Shown here: in pieces, positions 17,300-25,713 of the stretch
Layout: each line of letters starts with the position of its first letter
Position numbering within the stretch: position 1 is the first letter of the stretch
NCBI GenBank assembly: GCA_024697545.1
Contig: JAILFN010000016.1
Location: forward strand, 1-64,000
DNA from: Ruminococcus sp.
GTDB taxonomy: Bacteria; Bacillota; Clostridia; Oscillospirales; Ruminococcaceae
DNA: 64,000 nt
Direction of reading: 5' to 3'
Made by a program: the position numbers and the translations under genes
The notes under the pieces: generated by a model
What the model saw: the letters and a program-made list of their open reading frames with translations, nothing else
Database searches by the model: none
What the model was told of the DNA's origin: nothing

Positions 17300-17560
17300 A
17301 TGGACAATATTACAAAAGCGCTCATACTCGGACTCGCGATAGCGGTGGCTTACAGCGTGGCTGCCAAGATGGACAAGAATGCCGCAGATGCCGCTGCCGA
17401 GGAGGTATTTCTGTTCCCGCAGTTTTCCATATCGGCTGCGGCAGAAAAAAACACCGACAGCAAGGAGGTCGAATACGCCTTCAAACTGTCGGAAATTCTG
17501 GACTCTTTAGAAAAGGCTACCACTCTATCTGCCCGATCGGCAGAGGATCGGGGTTGGTAG
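17300..17560 (+). CDS. Small membrane-anchored or exported protein, unknown
   Basis: AAAAAAGGAG precedes the ATG at 17300. The 86-residue product begins MDNITKALILGLAIAVAYSV, a single hydrophobic segment, then a polar region with acidic and helical character. I do not recognise a family. Its last 44 bases overlap convergently with the ABC ATPase gene on the other strand, so one of the two ends may be overstated. Moderate confidence that it is real. Confidence 0.5.
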   Translation: MDNITKALILGLAIAVAYSVAAKMDKNAADAAAEEVFLFPQFSISAAAEKNTDSKEVEYAFKLSEILDSLEKATTLSARSAEDRGW

Positions 17561-18218
17561 TCACGCTTTCGATGCCGCCGCTCTTGACGCGGATAACGCG
17601 GTCAGCCATAGCTGTCAGCGCCGAGTTGTGCGTCACGATCACAACGGTCATCTCGGTCTTTCGGCACATATCCTGCAAGAGCTTCAGCACCTGCTTGCCC
17701 GTGTTGTAGTCAAGAGCGCCCGTCGGCTCGTCGCAAAGCAGCAGCTTAGGCTTTTTCGCGATGGCTCTTGCGATGGCGACCCTCTGCTGCTCACCGCCCG
17801 AAAGCTGTGCGGGGAAGTTATCCATTCGCTCGCTCAGTCCGACCGCTTCAAGCGCTTGCTCGGGCGGGAGGTGGTCGCGGCATATCTGCGAAGCGAGCTG
17901 AACGTTTTCCAGCGCGGTGAGGTTGGGTATCAGATTATAGAACTGGAAGACGAAGCCAATGTCTCGGCGGCGGTAGACGGTGCGCCTGCGCTTGTTCATT
18001 CTGCCGATATCCGTTCCGTCTACCAGTGCGCTGCCGCTCGTCAGTACGTCCATGCCGCCAAGTATGTTCAGCAGCGTGGTCTTGCCCGCGCCGCTCGCAC
18101 CGACGATGATGCAAAGCTCGCCTTTCTCGATGGAGAAGGTCGCGCCGCGCAGGGCGGATATCTCGACCTCGCCGACATTGTATTTGCGTTCGACTTCTTT
18201 GAACTCAATGAAACTCAT
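17517..18218 (-). CDS. ABC transporter ATP-binding protein, MacB/LolD type, orphan
   Basis: The 233-residue ATPase has Walker [10 protein letters not shown], the [14 protein letters not shown] signature, and Walker [13 protein letters not shown]. The EPTGALD and [16 protein letters not shown] segments place it in the MacB/LolD/FtsE-like group that pairs with FtsX-type permeases. No permease gene follows; a symporter gene lies there in the other orientation, so its partner is elsewhere or lost. I chose ATG 18218 because GGGAG lies 9 bases upstream. It is the last gene of a long minus-strand run. Confidence 0.88.
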   Translation of the reverse strand: MSFIEFKEVERKYNVGEVEISALRGATFSIEKGELCIIVGASGAGKTTLLNILGGMDVLTSGSALVDGTDIGRMNKRRRTVYRRRDIGFVFQFYNLIPNLTALENVQLASQICRDHLPPEQALEAVGLSERMDNFPAQLSGGEQQRVAIARAIAKKPKLLLCDEPTGALDYNTGKQVLKLLQDMCRKTEMTVVIVTHNSALTAMADRVIRVKSGGIESVTTNPDPLPIGQIEW

Positions 18219-18250
18219 TTTCTTAGCTCCCTGCTGATTACGGTCGTGTG

Positions 18251-18859
18251 TCATTGTGCGAAACGTGCGTTCCTGACGAACGATTCTGCCTTTGCAGCGT
18301 CCTTGCCGCCTTCTGGAAGCTCTATCCCTGAGCTTACATCGACGGCATCGGGGCGGACAGCTCCTATCGCGCGGGCGACGTTTTCGGGATCAAGCCCGCC
18401 TGCCAGGAACAGCTTTTTGCCTCCGCGGGGCAGCCTGACAAGAGCGTTCCAGTCGCAGCGCTTTCCGCTGCCCGGTTCTGCGGCGTCGAAGAGATAAGCC
18501 TTGATCTTGTCGAGTCTGTGAGACCTTTCAAGCTCGCCGACAGGGAAGTCGTTAAATGCGCGGATGATCGGCAATTCGATGCAATTGTACGTTTCTTCGG
18601 ACAGTTCTCCGTGTATCTGGATAAAGTCGAAGCCCGATCTGTTTATCTGCTCCGCCTGCTCGGGAGTGGGGGAGACCGTCACCGCAACAGCCTTTACGCC
18701 GTCGAGCGCTTTCACGAGCGCGGCGGCTTTTTCTATGTCAAGGCAGCGCCTGCTCTTCGGGAAGAACAGCACGAACCCCGCATATTCGGGCTTCAGCCTG
18801 TTGACGATCTCGATGTCGGCGGGGGTAGTCATGCCGCAAAGCTTTACCTCAACGCTCAC
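18251..18859 (-). CDS. trpF: Phosphoribosylanthranilate isomerase
   Basis: The 202-residue TIM-barrel enzyme isomerises phosphoribosylanthranilate to CdRP in tryptophan synthesis. Family motifs are KLCGMTTPADI with the catalytic Cys, FIQIHG, LFDAAEPGSGK, and LAGGLDPENV followed by AVDVSSGIE. It starts at GTG 18859, sharing four bases (GTGA) with the metH stop codon, so translation is coupled. No other trp gene is in the window, which makes its position behind metH unusual. Confidence 0.9.
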   Translation of the reverse strand: MSVEVKLCGMTTPADIEIVNRLKPEYAGFVLFFPKSRRCLDIEKAAALVKALDGVKAVAVTVSPTPEQAEQINRSGFDFIQIHGELSEETYNCIELPIIRAFNDFPVGELERSHRLDKIKAYLFDAAEPGSGKRCDWNALVRLPRGGKKLFLAGGLDPENVARAIGAVRPDAVDVSSGIELPEGGKDAAKAESFVRNARFAQ

Positions 18860-21225
18860 TGTCCGAACACCTCTTTCGCGATATCGCAGGATTGCTTGGC
18901 GTCCTTTGCGTAGTAGTCGGCACCTATCTCCTTGGCGTAATCGGGGGTGAGCACAGCGCCGCCTACCATTACCTTGCACTCATGGTTCTCACGCAGCAGG
19001 CGTATCGTTTCCTCCATGCCCTTGAGGGTGGTGGTCATGAGCGCACTTAGCCCCACGAGCTTTACGTTATGCTCCTTAGCGGTCTTGACAACGAGCATCG
19101 GGTCAACGTCCTTGCCAAGGTCGATGACCGTGTAGCCGTAGTTTTCGAGCAGCACTTTTACGATGTTCTTGCCGATATCGTGAACGTCGCCCTTTACGGT
19201 GCAGATGACGATGGTGCCCTTTGAAACTCCGCCGCCGCCGTTCTTCGCGAGGTGTTCCTTGATGACCTCAAAGCAGCTCTGTGCCACGCCCGCTGTGAGT
19301 ATCAGCTGCGGCAGGAATATCTTGCCCTTTTCAAACTCGGCACCCGTGCGGTCGAGCTCGGGGATAAGTATGTTGTTGACGATATCCATAGCATCGGTAG
19401 TCTCGAGCAGCTTTGCGGTAATGCCCGCCGCATCGTTTTTAAGACCGTGGCTCATGGCATAGCCGAGGGTCATATCCTCCTGCTTGACAGCGGCAGCCGC
19501 AGCCGCGGGAATTTCGCCGCCGTAGTTTGCAACGTATTCCTGCGCGTTCTTGTCGATGTTGGCGAGCAGCCTGTAAGCGCGCACCGCCGAGGTCATTGAG
19601 GCGATGTTCGGGTTCATGATGGGAAGGTCAAGACCCTTTGTCAGCGCCATAGTCAGGAATGTGCGGTTGACGATCTCTCTCTGCGGCAGACCGAAGCTTA
19701 TGTTGGATACGCCGAGTACCGTGCGTACTCCGAGCTTTTCTTTACATATCCTCAGCGCTTCGATGGTCTGCATGGCGGCTTCCTGCTCAGCCGAACAGGT
19801 CAGCGTCAGGCAGTCGATGCAGATGTCGTGGCGGGGTATCCCGAGAGCATCTGCACGCTTGCATATCTTCTCTGCTATTGCCACGCGCCCCTCGATGGTC
19901 TTGGGTATGCCGTCCTCGTCAAGACATAGTCCTACAACGGCAGCGCCGTATTTCTTTACCAGCGGTAGGATATTGTTCAGCGACTTTTCCTCGCCGTTTA
20001 CCGAGTTGATTATCGGCTTGCCGTTGTACACCCTCAGTGCCGCGTCCAGCACTTCGGGGATCGAAGAATCCAGCTGGAGGGGAGTATCGCAGATGCCCTG
20101 CACCGCCCTTACTGCGGCGAGCATCATCTCCTTCTCGTCGATGCCCGGCAGACCGACGTTCACGTCGAGTATCTCGGCACCCGCGTCGATCTGCTCTATC
20201 GCCTGATTGCAGATGTAGTCAAGGTCGTGCTCCTGAAGCGCCTGCTTGAAGCGCTTTTTGCCCGTAGGGTTTATCCTCTCGCCGATTATGCGGGGAACGT
20301 CGATGTATACGGCGTTGCTTGCGGTACATACGGCGGATATCGGCTTGAACTCCTTCGGCTGATACTTCCTGCCCTCGAATGCCTTGCGTGCGGCACGGAT
20401 ATAATCGGGAGTAGTGCCGCAGCAGCCGCCCGCGATCTTTATGCCGAGGGGTATCATGTCGGCAAGAAGCTCGCCGAACTCATCGGGGAGAACGTTGTAT
20501 TCGTTTGTGAGCGGGTCGGGAAGTCCCGCGTTTGGCTTTATGATAACGGGAAGATCGGTGCATGAACAGAGCTTTTCCACAGCGGGACGAAGCTCGCGGG
20601 GACCCAGTGAGCAGTTGATGCCGATAGCGTCAGCGCCCAGACCGCCGATGGTCATAGCCATAGACTCTATGCAGCAGCCCGTAAAGGTACGCATATTCTC
20701 CTCGAATGTCATGGTGACCATAACGGGGAGGTCGCTGTTTTCCTTTGCAGCGAGCAGCGCCGCCTTTGCTTCGAGCAGGTCGGTCATAGTCTCGATAACG
20801 ATGATATCAGCGCCGTCTGCCGCCAGCACCATTTCCTTGAAGATATCATAAGCTTCGTCAAAGAGCATAGTACCGTTCGGTTCTAACAGCTGTCCGATAG
20901 GACCGATATCGAGGGCGCAGTAAGCGGTGCGCGATGCCTTTGCCTTAGCGCCGTTTGCTATCTTTACAGCCGCCGAAATGATCTCTGCGGGGGTCTTGCC
21001 CGTCTTTGCGAGCTTCAGGCGGTTTGCGCCGAAGGTGTTGCAGTAGAATATATCCGCGCCCGCTTCTATGTATTTCAGGTTTATGCTTTCGATAAGCTCG
21101 GGGTGGGTGATGCTGAGCAGGTCGGGGTTCTCGCCCGCTTCAAGCCCTGCCGCCTGGAGCATGGTGCCCATGCCTCCGTCTAAGAATACGAACTCATTTT
21201 CGTTTAAAAGCTTTTTAAGATCCAC
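18856..21225 (-). CDS. metH: Cobalamin-dependent methionine synthase, lacking activation domain
   Basis: The 789-residue protein methylates homocysteine using methyltetrahydrofolate and B12. It has, in order, a zinc homocysteine methyltransferase domain (to ~290, with GGCCGTTPDY), a pterin-binding domain (~310-570, GERINPTGKKRFKQ), and the B12 cap and Rossmann domains (~600-789, GDVHDIGKN with the cobalt-ligand His). The fourth, SAM-binding reactivation domain of long MetH is missing; it is supplied by the overlapping upstream gene. The start overlaps that gene by 11 bases. Confidence 0.95.
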   Translation of the reverse strand: MDLKKLLNENEFVFLDGGMGTMLQAAGLEAGENPDLLSITHPELIESINLKYIEAGADIFYCNTFGANRLKLAKTGKTPAEIISAAVKIANGAKAKASRTAYCALDIGPIGQLLEPNGTMLFDEAYDIFKEMVLAADGADIIVIETMTDLLEAKAALLAAKENSDLPVMVTMTFEENMRTFTGCCIESMAMTIGGLGADAIGINCSLGPRELRPAVEKLCSCTDLPVIIKPNAGLPDPLTNEYNVLPDEFGELLADMIPLGIKIAGGCCGTTPDYIRAARKAFEGRKYQPKEFKPISAVCTASNAVYIDVPRIIGERINPTGKKRFKQALQEHDLDYICNQAIEQIDAGAEILDVNVGLPGIDEKEMMLAAVRAVQGICDTPLQLDSSIPEVLDAALRVYNGKPIINSVNGEEKSLNNILPLVKKYGAAVVGLCLDEDGIPKTIEGRVAIAEKICKRADALGIPRHDICIDCLTLTCSAEQEAAMQTIEALRICKEKLGVRTVLGVSNISFGLPQREIVNRTFLTMALTKGLDLPIMNPNIASMTSAVRAYRLLANIDKNAQEYVANYGGEIPAAAAAAVKQEDMTLGYAMSHGLKNDAAGITAKLLETTDAMDIVNNILIPELDRTGAEFEKGKIFLPQLILTAGVAQSCFEVIKEHLAKNGGGGVSKGTIVICTVKGDVHDIGKNIVKVLLENYGYTVIDLGKDVDPMLVVKTAKEHNVKLVGLSALMTTTLKGMEETIRLLRENHECKVMVGGAVLTPDYAKEIGADYYAKDAKQSCDIAKEVFGQ

Positions 21226-21886
21226 AGTGTTCGCCAGCCTTTCTGAATGTACATCTGTCCTTCATGCTGCACGCAGCGCAGCCTTGTTTTTTCCTCACTA
21301 TCGGAGTATCGGATATCCCGATGACCGCCGTGACCGTCTTTCGGGGTATCATGAGCAGCGATCCTGTGCAGGATACCCCCGCGCGTTTTCCCGCTTCCAG
21401 CACAGCGAGTATCTTCGGCTGCAAGTCCAGCGGCAGGTCGCCGTAGCCCGGTGAGAACCGCCATGTAAGGTACTTGTCCGCAAGTCTTTTACTCAGCTCG
21501 GCTTCAAGGGAATCGCACACGCCCTCCACAGCCGCGCTGGCAAGGCAGTCGGTGATATAACCCTGTACTAAATCCTCTTTTTCCTTGAGCCTTATAAGCT
21601 CGTCCGCCTTAGCGCCTGCCGTGGCGCACAAAAGCACGCACCTGCCACAGCCCTCAAGATGGCTGCGGATATCCTCGCCCGTAAGGGTCAGGGTAGTGCC
21701 TTTGAGGAGTATGCCTTCGTCGGTCTGTTCTGTCGGGAATGCGCGGTATACCCATGCGGGCTCGATGTATTCCCGCAGCTGCTTTTCGCAGCTCAGTATA
21801 AGAGCTTTTTCCTGCTCGCCGGGGGTGAAGCCGCGGTAGCCCATATATCGGACTGCTTCGTCGATGTTTATCTTGTAGTCTATCAT
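21215..21886 (-). CDS. Stand-alone methionine synthase activation-domain protein
   Basis: The 223-residue product resembles the C-terminal reactivation domain of MetH: RFSPGYGDLPLDLQ is its core SAM-binding motif. The N-terminal half contains VLLCATAGAKADELI. The last 40 residues add a cysteine cluster (GCAACSMKDRC, then GEHC) suited to a metal or Fe-S centre, which long MetH lacks. It overlaps metH, so the two products are made together, consistent with reductive remethylation of inactive cob(II)alamin. The Fe-S proposal is inference. Confidence 0.85.
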   Translation of the reverse strand: MIDYKINIDEAVRYMGYRGFTPGEQEKALILSCEKQLREYIEPAWVYRAFPTEQTDEGILLKGTTLTLTGEDIRSHLEGCGRCVLLCATAGAKADELIRLKEKEDLVQGYITDCLASAAVEGVCDSLEAELSKRLADKYLTWRFSPGYGDLPLDLQPKILAVLEAGKRAGVSCTGSLLMIPRKTVTAVIGISDTPIVRKKQGCAACSMKDRCTFRKAGEHCGS

Positions 21887-22422
21887 ATCAGTTTGATCTC
21901 AATGTTCTCCCATTCATCATGGTAGGGTATCGGCTTGCCGGCTTCAAGGGTCTTTTTAACGTCGAGGAACCGCTGATTCGAGCTGCCCTTGAATCTCAGC
22001 TCATAGCTTTTGAGCGACAGCACGAAAGGACCGTCCACGATGTAGTCAAGTCTTTTCAAAAGCTCCATAAAGCAGTTTTCCGGGGTATCCTGCTTTATGA
22101 GCTGTTCTATCGTGTAGCCCGTGTAGCTCATGACGGTGAGCTTCGGGAACTCCGCCCTTATGCGGTCGGTGAGTTCGCAGAGCGCCTTTGCCTGAGCAAA
22201 CGGCTCGCCGCCCGAGTAGGTCACGCCGTCAAGCAGCGGGTCTTCCCTCAGCTTTTCCATGATCTCGTCAAGGCTGACGTCCCGCCCCGTGCCGAATTCC
22301 CACGTCTCGGGGTTGTGGCAGCCTTCACAGTGATGGGGACATCCCTGAACGAATATCGCATATCTTATCCCGGGTCCGTCAACGATCGAATCGTTCTGGA
22401 TACCCGCAATGTTGAGTTTCAT
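21883..22422 (-). CDS. nrdG: Anaerobic ribonucleotide reductase activating protein
   Basis: This 179-residue radical SAM enzyme installs the glycyl radical on NrdD. The cluster motif is CPHHCEGC (C-x3-C-x2-C), preceded by SIVDGPGIRYAIFVQG, and TYSGGEPF follows. ATG 22422 follows GAGGAAG by 10 bases; the upstream extension is unneeded. It overlaps the next gene by ATGA. Its partner nrdD lies 20 kb away, so the pair is split in this genome. Confidence 0.93.
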   Translation of the reverse strand: MKLNIAGIQNDSIVDGPGIRYAIFVQGCPHHCEGCHNPETWEFGTGRDVSLDEIMEKLREDPLLDGVTYSGGEPFAQAKALCELTDRIRAEFPKLTVMSYTGYTIEQLIKQDTPENCFMELLKRLDYIVDGPFVLSLKSYELRFKGSSNQRFLDVKKTLEAGKPIPYHDEWENIEIKLI

Positions 22423-22462
22423 ATCAATTACACTTCCTCTTTTACAGCTGAACGACAAGGTA

Positions 22463-23326
22463 TTACTTCGCTGCTACCCCGAACCAAAGCATCACCAGCA
22501 CGCCCAGCACTATCCTGTACCAGCCGAATACCGTAAAGTCGTGCTTTTTGATGTAGCTCATGAGCAGCTTGATGACGAAGAAGGACACCGCAAATGCCAC
22601 GACCATGCCGATAAGGAGCATGGCGGCTTCTGTGCCTGTCATATGTCCGTTGTCGGCGAAGAACTTCACCATCTTCAAAAGGCTCGCGCCGAACATTACG
22701 GGTACTGCGAGGTAGAAGGTGAATTCCGCAGCCGTCTTTCTTGACACACCTATGAGAAGTGCGCCGACTATCGTGGCGCCAGAGCGTGATGTGCCGGGGA
22801 ATACCGCCGCTATAAGCTGGAACGCGCCTATCATCATAGCCACGCAGTATGGCATCGAAGCGATGGAATCGAAAACGGGTGTCTTGCCCTTGTTGCGCTT
22901 TTCGACCACTATCATGAATATGCCGAAGAGTATCAGCATGACCGCTACCGTCTGCCAGTTGAAGAAGAGTGCGTTCAGCATATCATCGAACGCCAGCCCG
23001 ACGATAGCCGCGGGCACGCAGGCTACCAGCACCTTGAACCACATTTTGAAGATATCGGTCTTGATATATGCCCCCGCGCCGTCGGTTGAGAGGGGGTGCG
23101 GGTTGTCCTTTTTGCCGAAGGGGAAAAGCTCCTTCCAGTAAAGCAGCACGACAGCCATTATGGCGCCGAGCTGTATCACAACGTCGAACATCTCCTTGAA
23201 GTCGTCGGAAGCCTTCAGCTTCATGAACTCGTCCACGAGGATTATATGTCCCGTACTGCTGACGGGCAGCCATTCGGTGATTCCCTCAACTATTCCCAGT
23301 ATCAGTACCTTGATAAATTCTGTCAT
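22463..23326 (-). CDS. uppP: Undecaprenyl-diphosphate phosphatase
   Basis: The 287-residue membrane enzyme recycles the cell-wall lipid carrier by removing a phosphate from undecaprenyl diphosphate. Both conserved motifs are present: EGITEWLPVSSTGH near the N-terminus and FPGTSRSGATI in the second half, along with about eight hydrophobic segments. The start ATG shares one base with the preceding gene's stop (TAATG), indicating coupling. BacA-type activity also gives bacitracin tolerance. Confidence 0.95.
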   Translation of the reverse strand: MTEFIKVLILGIVEGITEWLPVSSTGHIILVDEFMKLKASDDFKEMFDVVIQLGAIMAVVLLYWKELFPFGKKDNPHPLSTDGAGAYIKTDIFKMWFKVLVACVPAAIVGLAFDDMLNALFFNWQTVAVMLILFGIFMIVVEKRNKGKTPVFDSIASMPYCVAMMIGAFQLIAAVFPGTSRSGATIVGALLIGVSRKTAAEFTFYLAVPVMFGASLLKMVKFFADNGHMTGTEAAMLLIGMVVAFAVSFFVIKLLMSYIKKHDFTVFGWYRIVLGVLVMLWFGVAAK

Positions 23327-24144
23327 TATTCATGTCTCCGTTCTTTTATTTCTGTTATATCTCTTTGCAGCTTTTCGAGCCGCTTGTCTATAAAGTCGTT
23401 GAGCTTTCCGTCGCGGGCGCGGTCGAGCTGTTTTTCCATGTAGCTTTTCAGGTGCTCTTTCAGCGATATCTCAGAGCTCAGGGCGTAGAGAAAACGGTAC
23501 TTCGAGCGGCGGCGTTCGGCTTCAAGGTGAATGTGCCGCTTCAGCTCTTCGTAGCGTATGACCATCTCATTCTCTTCCGCAAACGCCTTTATCTTGTCGG
23601 TGATGCTGAATGAATATGAAAGGTCTATCGCCAGCACGCCGTAGAAAAAACCTATGACGAACGAGAAGAGCAGATTGTGCGAGAACCAGTTGAGTCCCGA
23701 AAGTATGCGCGGGTGTATGATAAAGTAATAAAACGCCCCGAGCACCGCCCAGTAGAATGAGAATCTGGGGCAGATGAGCCCCTTGTAGTTTAACCGTTCG
23801 TTTGTATAGTCCCACAGCTTCAGGTGCCGCCTGATGATGAATATCTCTCCCGCTATAAGCTCGATCAGGGTCATGGCGGCTGCCATGATGGCAAAGAGCA
23901 TGAGCTTCCTGAGCGGCGGGCTCTCGATGCCGATGTGTTTTTCGAGCGATGCCAGCAGATAGAGTATCGTCAGACCGAAGCCGTAAAGCGGCAGGCAGGG
24001 ACCCGTGAGGAACCCCGGGTTTATCCAGATGCGTTCCTTGTTGTCGGGTTTGAATCGGCGGTAGAAGACCTCTATCCCCCAGCCGATGAAGCTGCCTGCC
24101 GAAAAAAGCAGTGCCAGTATGATAAGTTTGTAAAATATCTTCAT
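23326..24144 (-). CDS. PF06541-type membrane protein (putative ABC-transporter type IV)
   Basis: The 272-residue product starts with a hydrophobic segment followed by GWGIEVFYRRF, then INPGFLTGPCLPLYGFGL, the conserved core of the PF06541 family annotated as putative ABC-transporter type IV. About five to six hydrophobic segments are followed by a charged, arginine- and lysine-rich C-terminal helix of ~70 residues, probably coiled-coil and cytoplasmic. No ATPase is adjacent, so a transporter role is unproven. It lies 16 bases after the asparaginase-like gene and overlaps uppP by one base. Confidence 0.8.
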   Translation of the reverse strand: MKIFYKLIILALLFSAGSFIGWGIEVFYRRFKPDNKERIWINPGFLTGPCLPLYGFGLTILYLLASLEKHIGIESPPLRKLMLFAIMAAAMTLIELIAGEIFIIRRHLKLWDYTNERLNYKGLICPRFSFYWAVLGAFYYFIIHPRILSGLNWFSHNLLFSFVIGFFYGVLAIDLSYSFSITDKIKAFAEENEMVIRYEELKRHIHLEAERRRSKYRFLYALSSEISLKEHLKSYMEKQLDRARDGKLNDFIDKRLEKLQRDITEIKERRHE

Positions 24145-24160
24145 CGCATAAGCTCCGCCG

Positions 24161-25156
24161 TCAGTGCATAAAGTCCGCTTCGGGGATAAGCTCGCCCGCG
24201 CAGTTTTCTTTCATCGTCGTCACGATATCTCCGCCCGCCGATACCGCAAGGCAGAGCTTAATGTACATCGAGTCGGGAGTGGCTTTCGGGAGCGGGATCG
24301 CACCGAGTTCCAGGTACTTCCCGACGGTCTCGCTCAGCTGCGCTATGCCGCCCGTGCCGCTTATGAAAACGGGTATGCCGAGTTCGCTGGCGCGGGTCAT
24401 AAAGTCCGCAAAGCCGCTGTCGGCGCAGAGCGTGCCGGAGTTGTAGCATTCGATCAGCACCGCAGCCGTGCCCTCGGAGAGTGCGGGGTAGTACATACCC
24501 GGCAGGGCTTTCAGATACATCACCCTGCCGAAGCCCGAGGTGATCTCTTCATCCGGCTTGGCGAGCAGGGAAGTCAGCCTTCCGCTGCCGCTGTTTTCAC
24601 GCCACGAGCCTGCAAGCGCGCCCGGACCCATGTAGAACAGCACCTCGTCGCCGACGCTCTGGATAAGCTCGTCATACGGGCGCTGGCGGAACAGCCGTGC
24701 CCCGTGATGTATCACCGCCGCACCCTGATAGTACCAGGGTACCGCGACCCCGCTGCTGCCCGACTTTATGTACTGCAAAGCCGCCGCTAAATTGTGCCTG
24801 CCGTTTGAATGGCAGCCCGAAAGCGGCGAGGCGGAGGAAACGAGAGCTATCGGCAGGCTGTCGGCGAACAGGTAAGAGAGGAATGCCGAGGTATAGCAGA
24901 GGGTGTCGGTGCCGTGTGTGACCACTACTCCGTCAAAGCCCGCTGACTCACGCTCTATGCACCTCGCGAGCTTTGTCAGCTCGGCGGGGGAGAGTTCTTC
25001 GCTCATTATGCTGTAAGGCGAAGCAGTCTCAAACTGCATATCATCGCTTTCAAACCCGCGCAGAAGCGATACGGGAGGCGTGTCGGCGAGCTTTACGGTG
25101 TTCTGCTCTGTGCGGCTTCCGATGCTGCCGCCCGTGAATATAACTTTTATCTTCAT
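24161..25156 (-). CDS. Asparaginase-like protein with altered catalytic residues
   Basis: The ATG at 25156 lies 10 bases after GGAG. The 331-residue product aligns with the L-asparaginase/Glu-tRNA amidotransferase GatD fold: N-terminal VIFTGGSIGS, central VVVTHGTDT, and C-terminal GIPVFISGTGG. In asparaginases the first motif is TGGTI with the second Thr as nucleophile; here that position is Ser. The second triad Thr-Asp (THGTDT) is kept. The later DGP-NL region reads SNGRHNL and the usual Lys is not evident. It may be a weak or divergent amidohydrolase. First gene of an eight-gene minus-strand run. Confidence 0.8.
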   Translation of the reverse strand: MKIKVIFTGGSIGSRTEQNTVKLADTPPVSLLRGFESDDMQFETASPYSIMSEELSPAELTKLARCIERESAGFDGVVVTHGTDTLCYTSAFLSYLFADSLPIALVSSASPLSGCHSNGRHNLAAALQYIKSGSSGVAVPWYYQGAAVIHHGARLFRQRPYDELIQSVGDEVLFYMGPGALAGSWRENSGSGRLTSLLAKPDEEITSGFGRVMYLKALPGMYYPALSEGTAAVLIECYNSGTLCADSGFADFMTRASELGIPVFISGTGGIAQLSETVGKYLELGAIPLPKATPDSMYIKLCLAVSAGGDIVTTMKENCAGELIPEADFMH

Positions 25157-25240
25157 TATCATCATGCTCCGAAATGATCTTATATGTTTAAGTGTATGTG
25201 CCGCGCGGCATTATATTCCCGCGTAATGTCATACTATTTT

Positions 25241-25269
25241 ATTATAACACATGATTTGTCTTTTTTCAA
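25241..25269 (-). promoter_or_regulatory. Promoter of the asparaginase-uppP-nrdG-metH-trpF run
   Basis: On the minus strand TTGAAA (25269-25264) and TATAAT (25246-25241), 17-base spacer, ~85 bases upstream of the first gene. Confidence 0.75.
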
Positions 25270-25316
25270 GCAAATCTTTTAAATTTAGGAAAATCGTAAA
25301 AATTCCGCAGAACCCC

Positions 25317-25345
25317 TTGAAATCCGAGTAAAAACGTGGTAGAAT
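25317..25345 (+). promoter_or_regulatory. Promoter of a small membrane protein gene
   Basis: TTGAAA (25317-25322) and TAGAAT (25340-25345), 17-base spacer. Confidence 0.65.
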
Positions 25346-25397
25346 ATACAATGGGAGAAAAGGCGGGGAGCCGCCGTTCAAGGACAGGAGGAGCATT

Positions 25398-25577
25398 ATG
25401 GCAAAAAAGGCAAAGCGCAGCGGCAGGCTTCGCATTGATATCATTGTGGTCGTTTCGATAGTGATACTTCTCGTCACGTTTTTTTCATATATGCTCAATA
25501 CCTCGCTTGAGGACGTTCTTGCGGAGCAGCGGGGCGAGGGAGTTATAATCACCCACACCGATTCTAAGAGTGAATAA
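25398..25577 (+). CDS. 59-residue single-pass membrane protein
   Basis: GGAGGAG precedes the ATG at 25398. The product opens with a basic MAKKAKRSGRLRID, then one membrane segment IIVVVSIVILLVTFFSYML, then an acidic tail. The arrangement (positive inside, acidic outside) predicts N-in topology, much as in small division or stress proteins, but no family is recognised. A clear promoter and terminator bracket it as a single-gene unit, which supports it being real despite its size. Confidence 0.7.
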   Translation: MAKKAKRSGRLRIDIIVVVSIVILLVTFFSYMLNTSLEDVLAEQRGEGVIITHTDSKSE

Positions 25578-25587
25578 TATAAACAAA

Positions 25588-25616
25588 AGCACCCTTGGGC
25601 GGGGTGCTGTTTTTTG
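25588..25616 (+). terminator. Terminator after the small membrane protein
   Basis: AGCACCC (25588-25594) pairs with GGGTGCT (25602-25608), followed by GTTTTTTG. Confidence 0.85.
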
Positions 25617-25629
25617 TTGCATATAACGA

Positions 25630-25658
25630 TTGACAAAGCTCAATTGATGTGATAAAAT
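25630..25658 (+). promoter_or_regulatory. Promoter of the ECF S-component gene
   Basis: TTGACA (25630-25635) and TAAAAT (25653-25658), 17-base spacer. The ~50-base leader is too short for a vitamin riboswitch. Confidence 0.7.
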
Positions 25659-25713
25659 CAATTCATAGCAAACCTATATGGTTATGCGGTTTTTCTATAA
25701 GGAGAGATGTAAG

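Noticed and set aside
25659-25713. Vitamin riboswitch before the ECF S-component gene
   Set aside because: The transcript leader is only about 50 bases and shows no known aptamer core.
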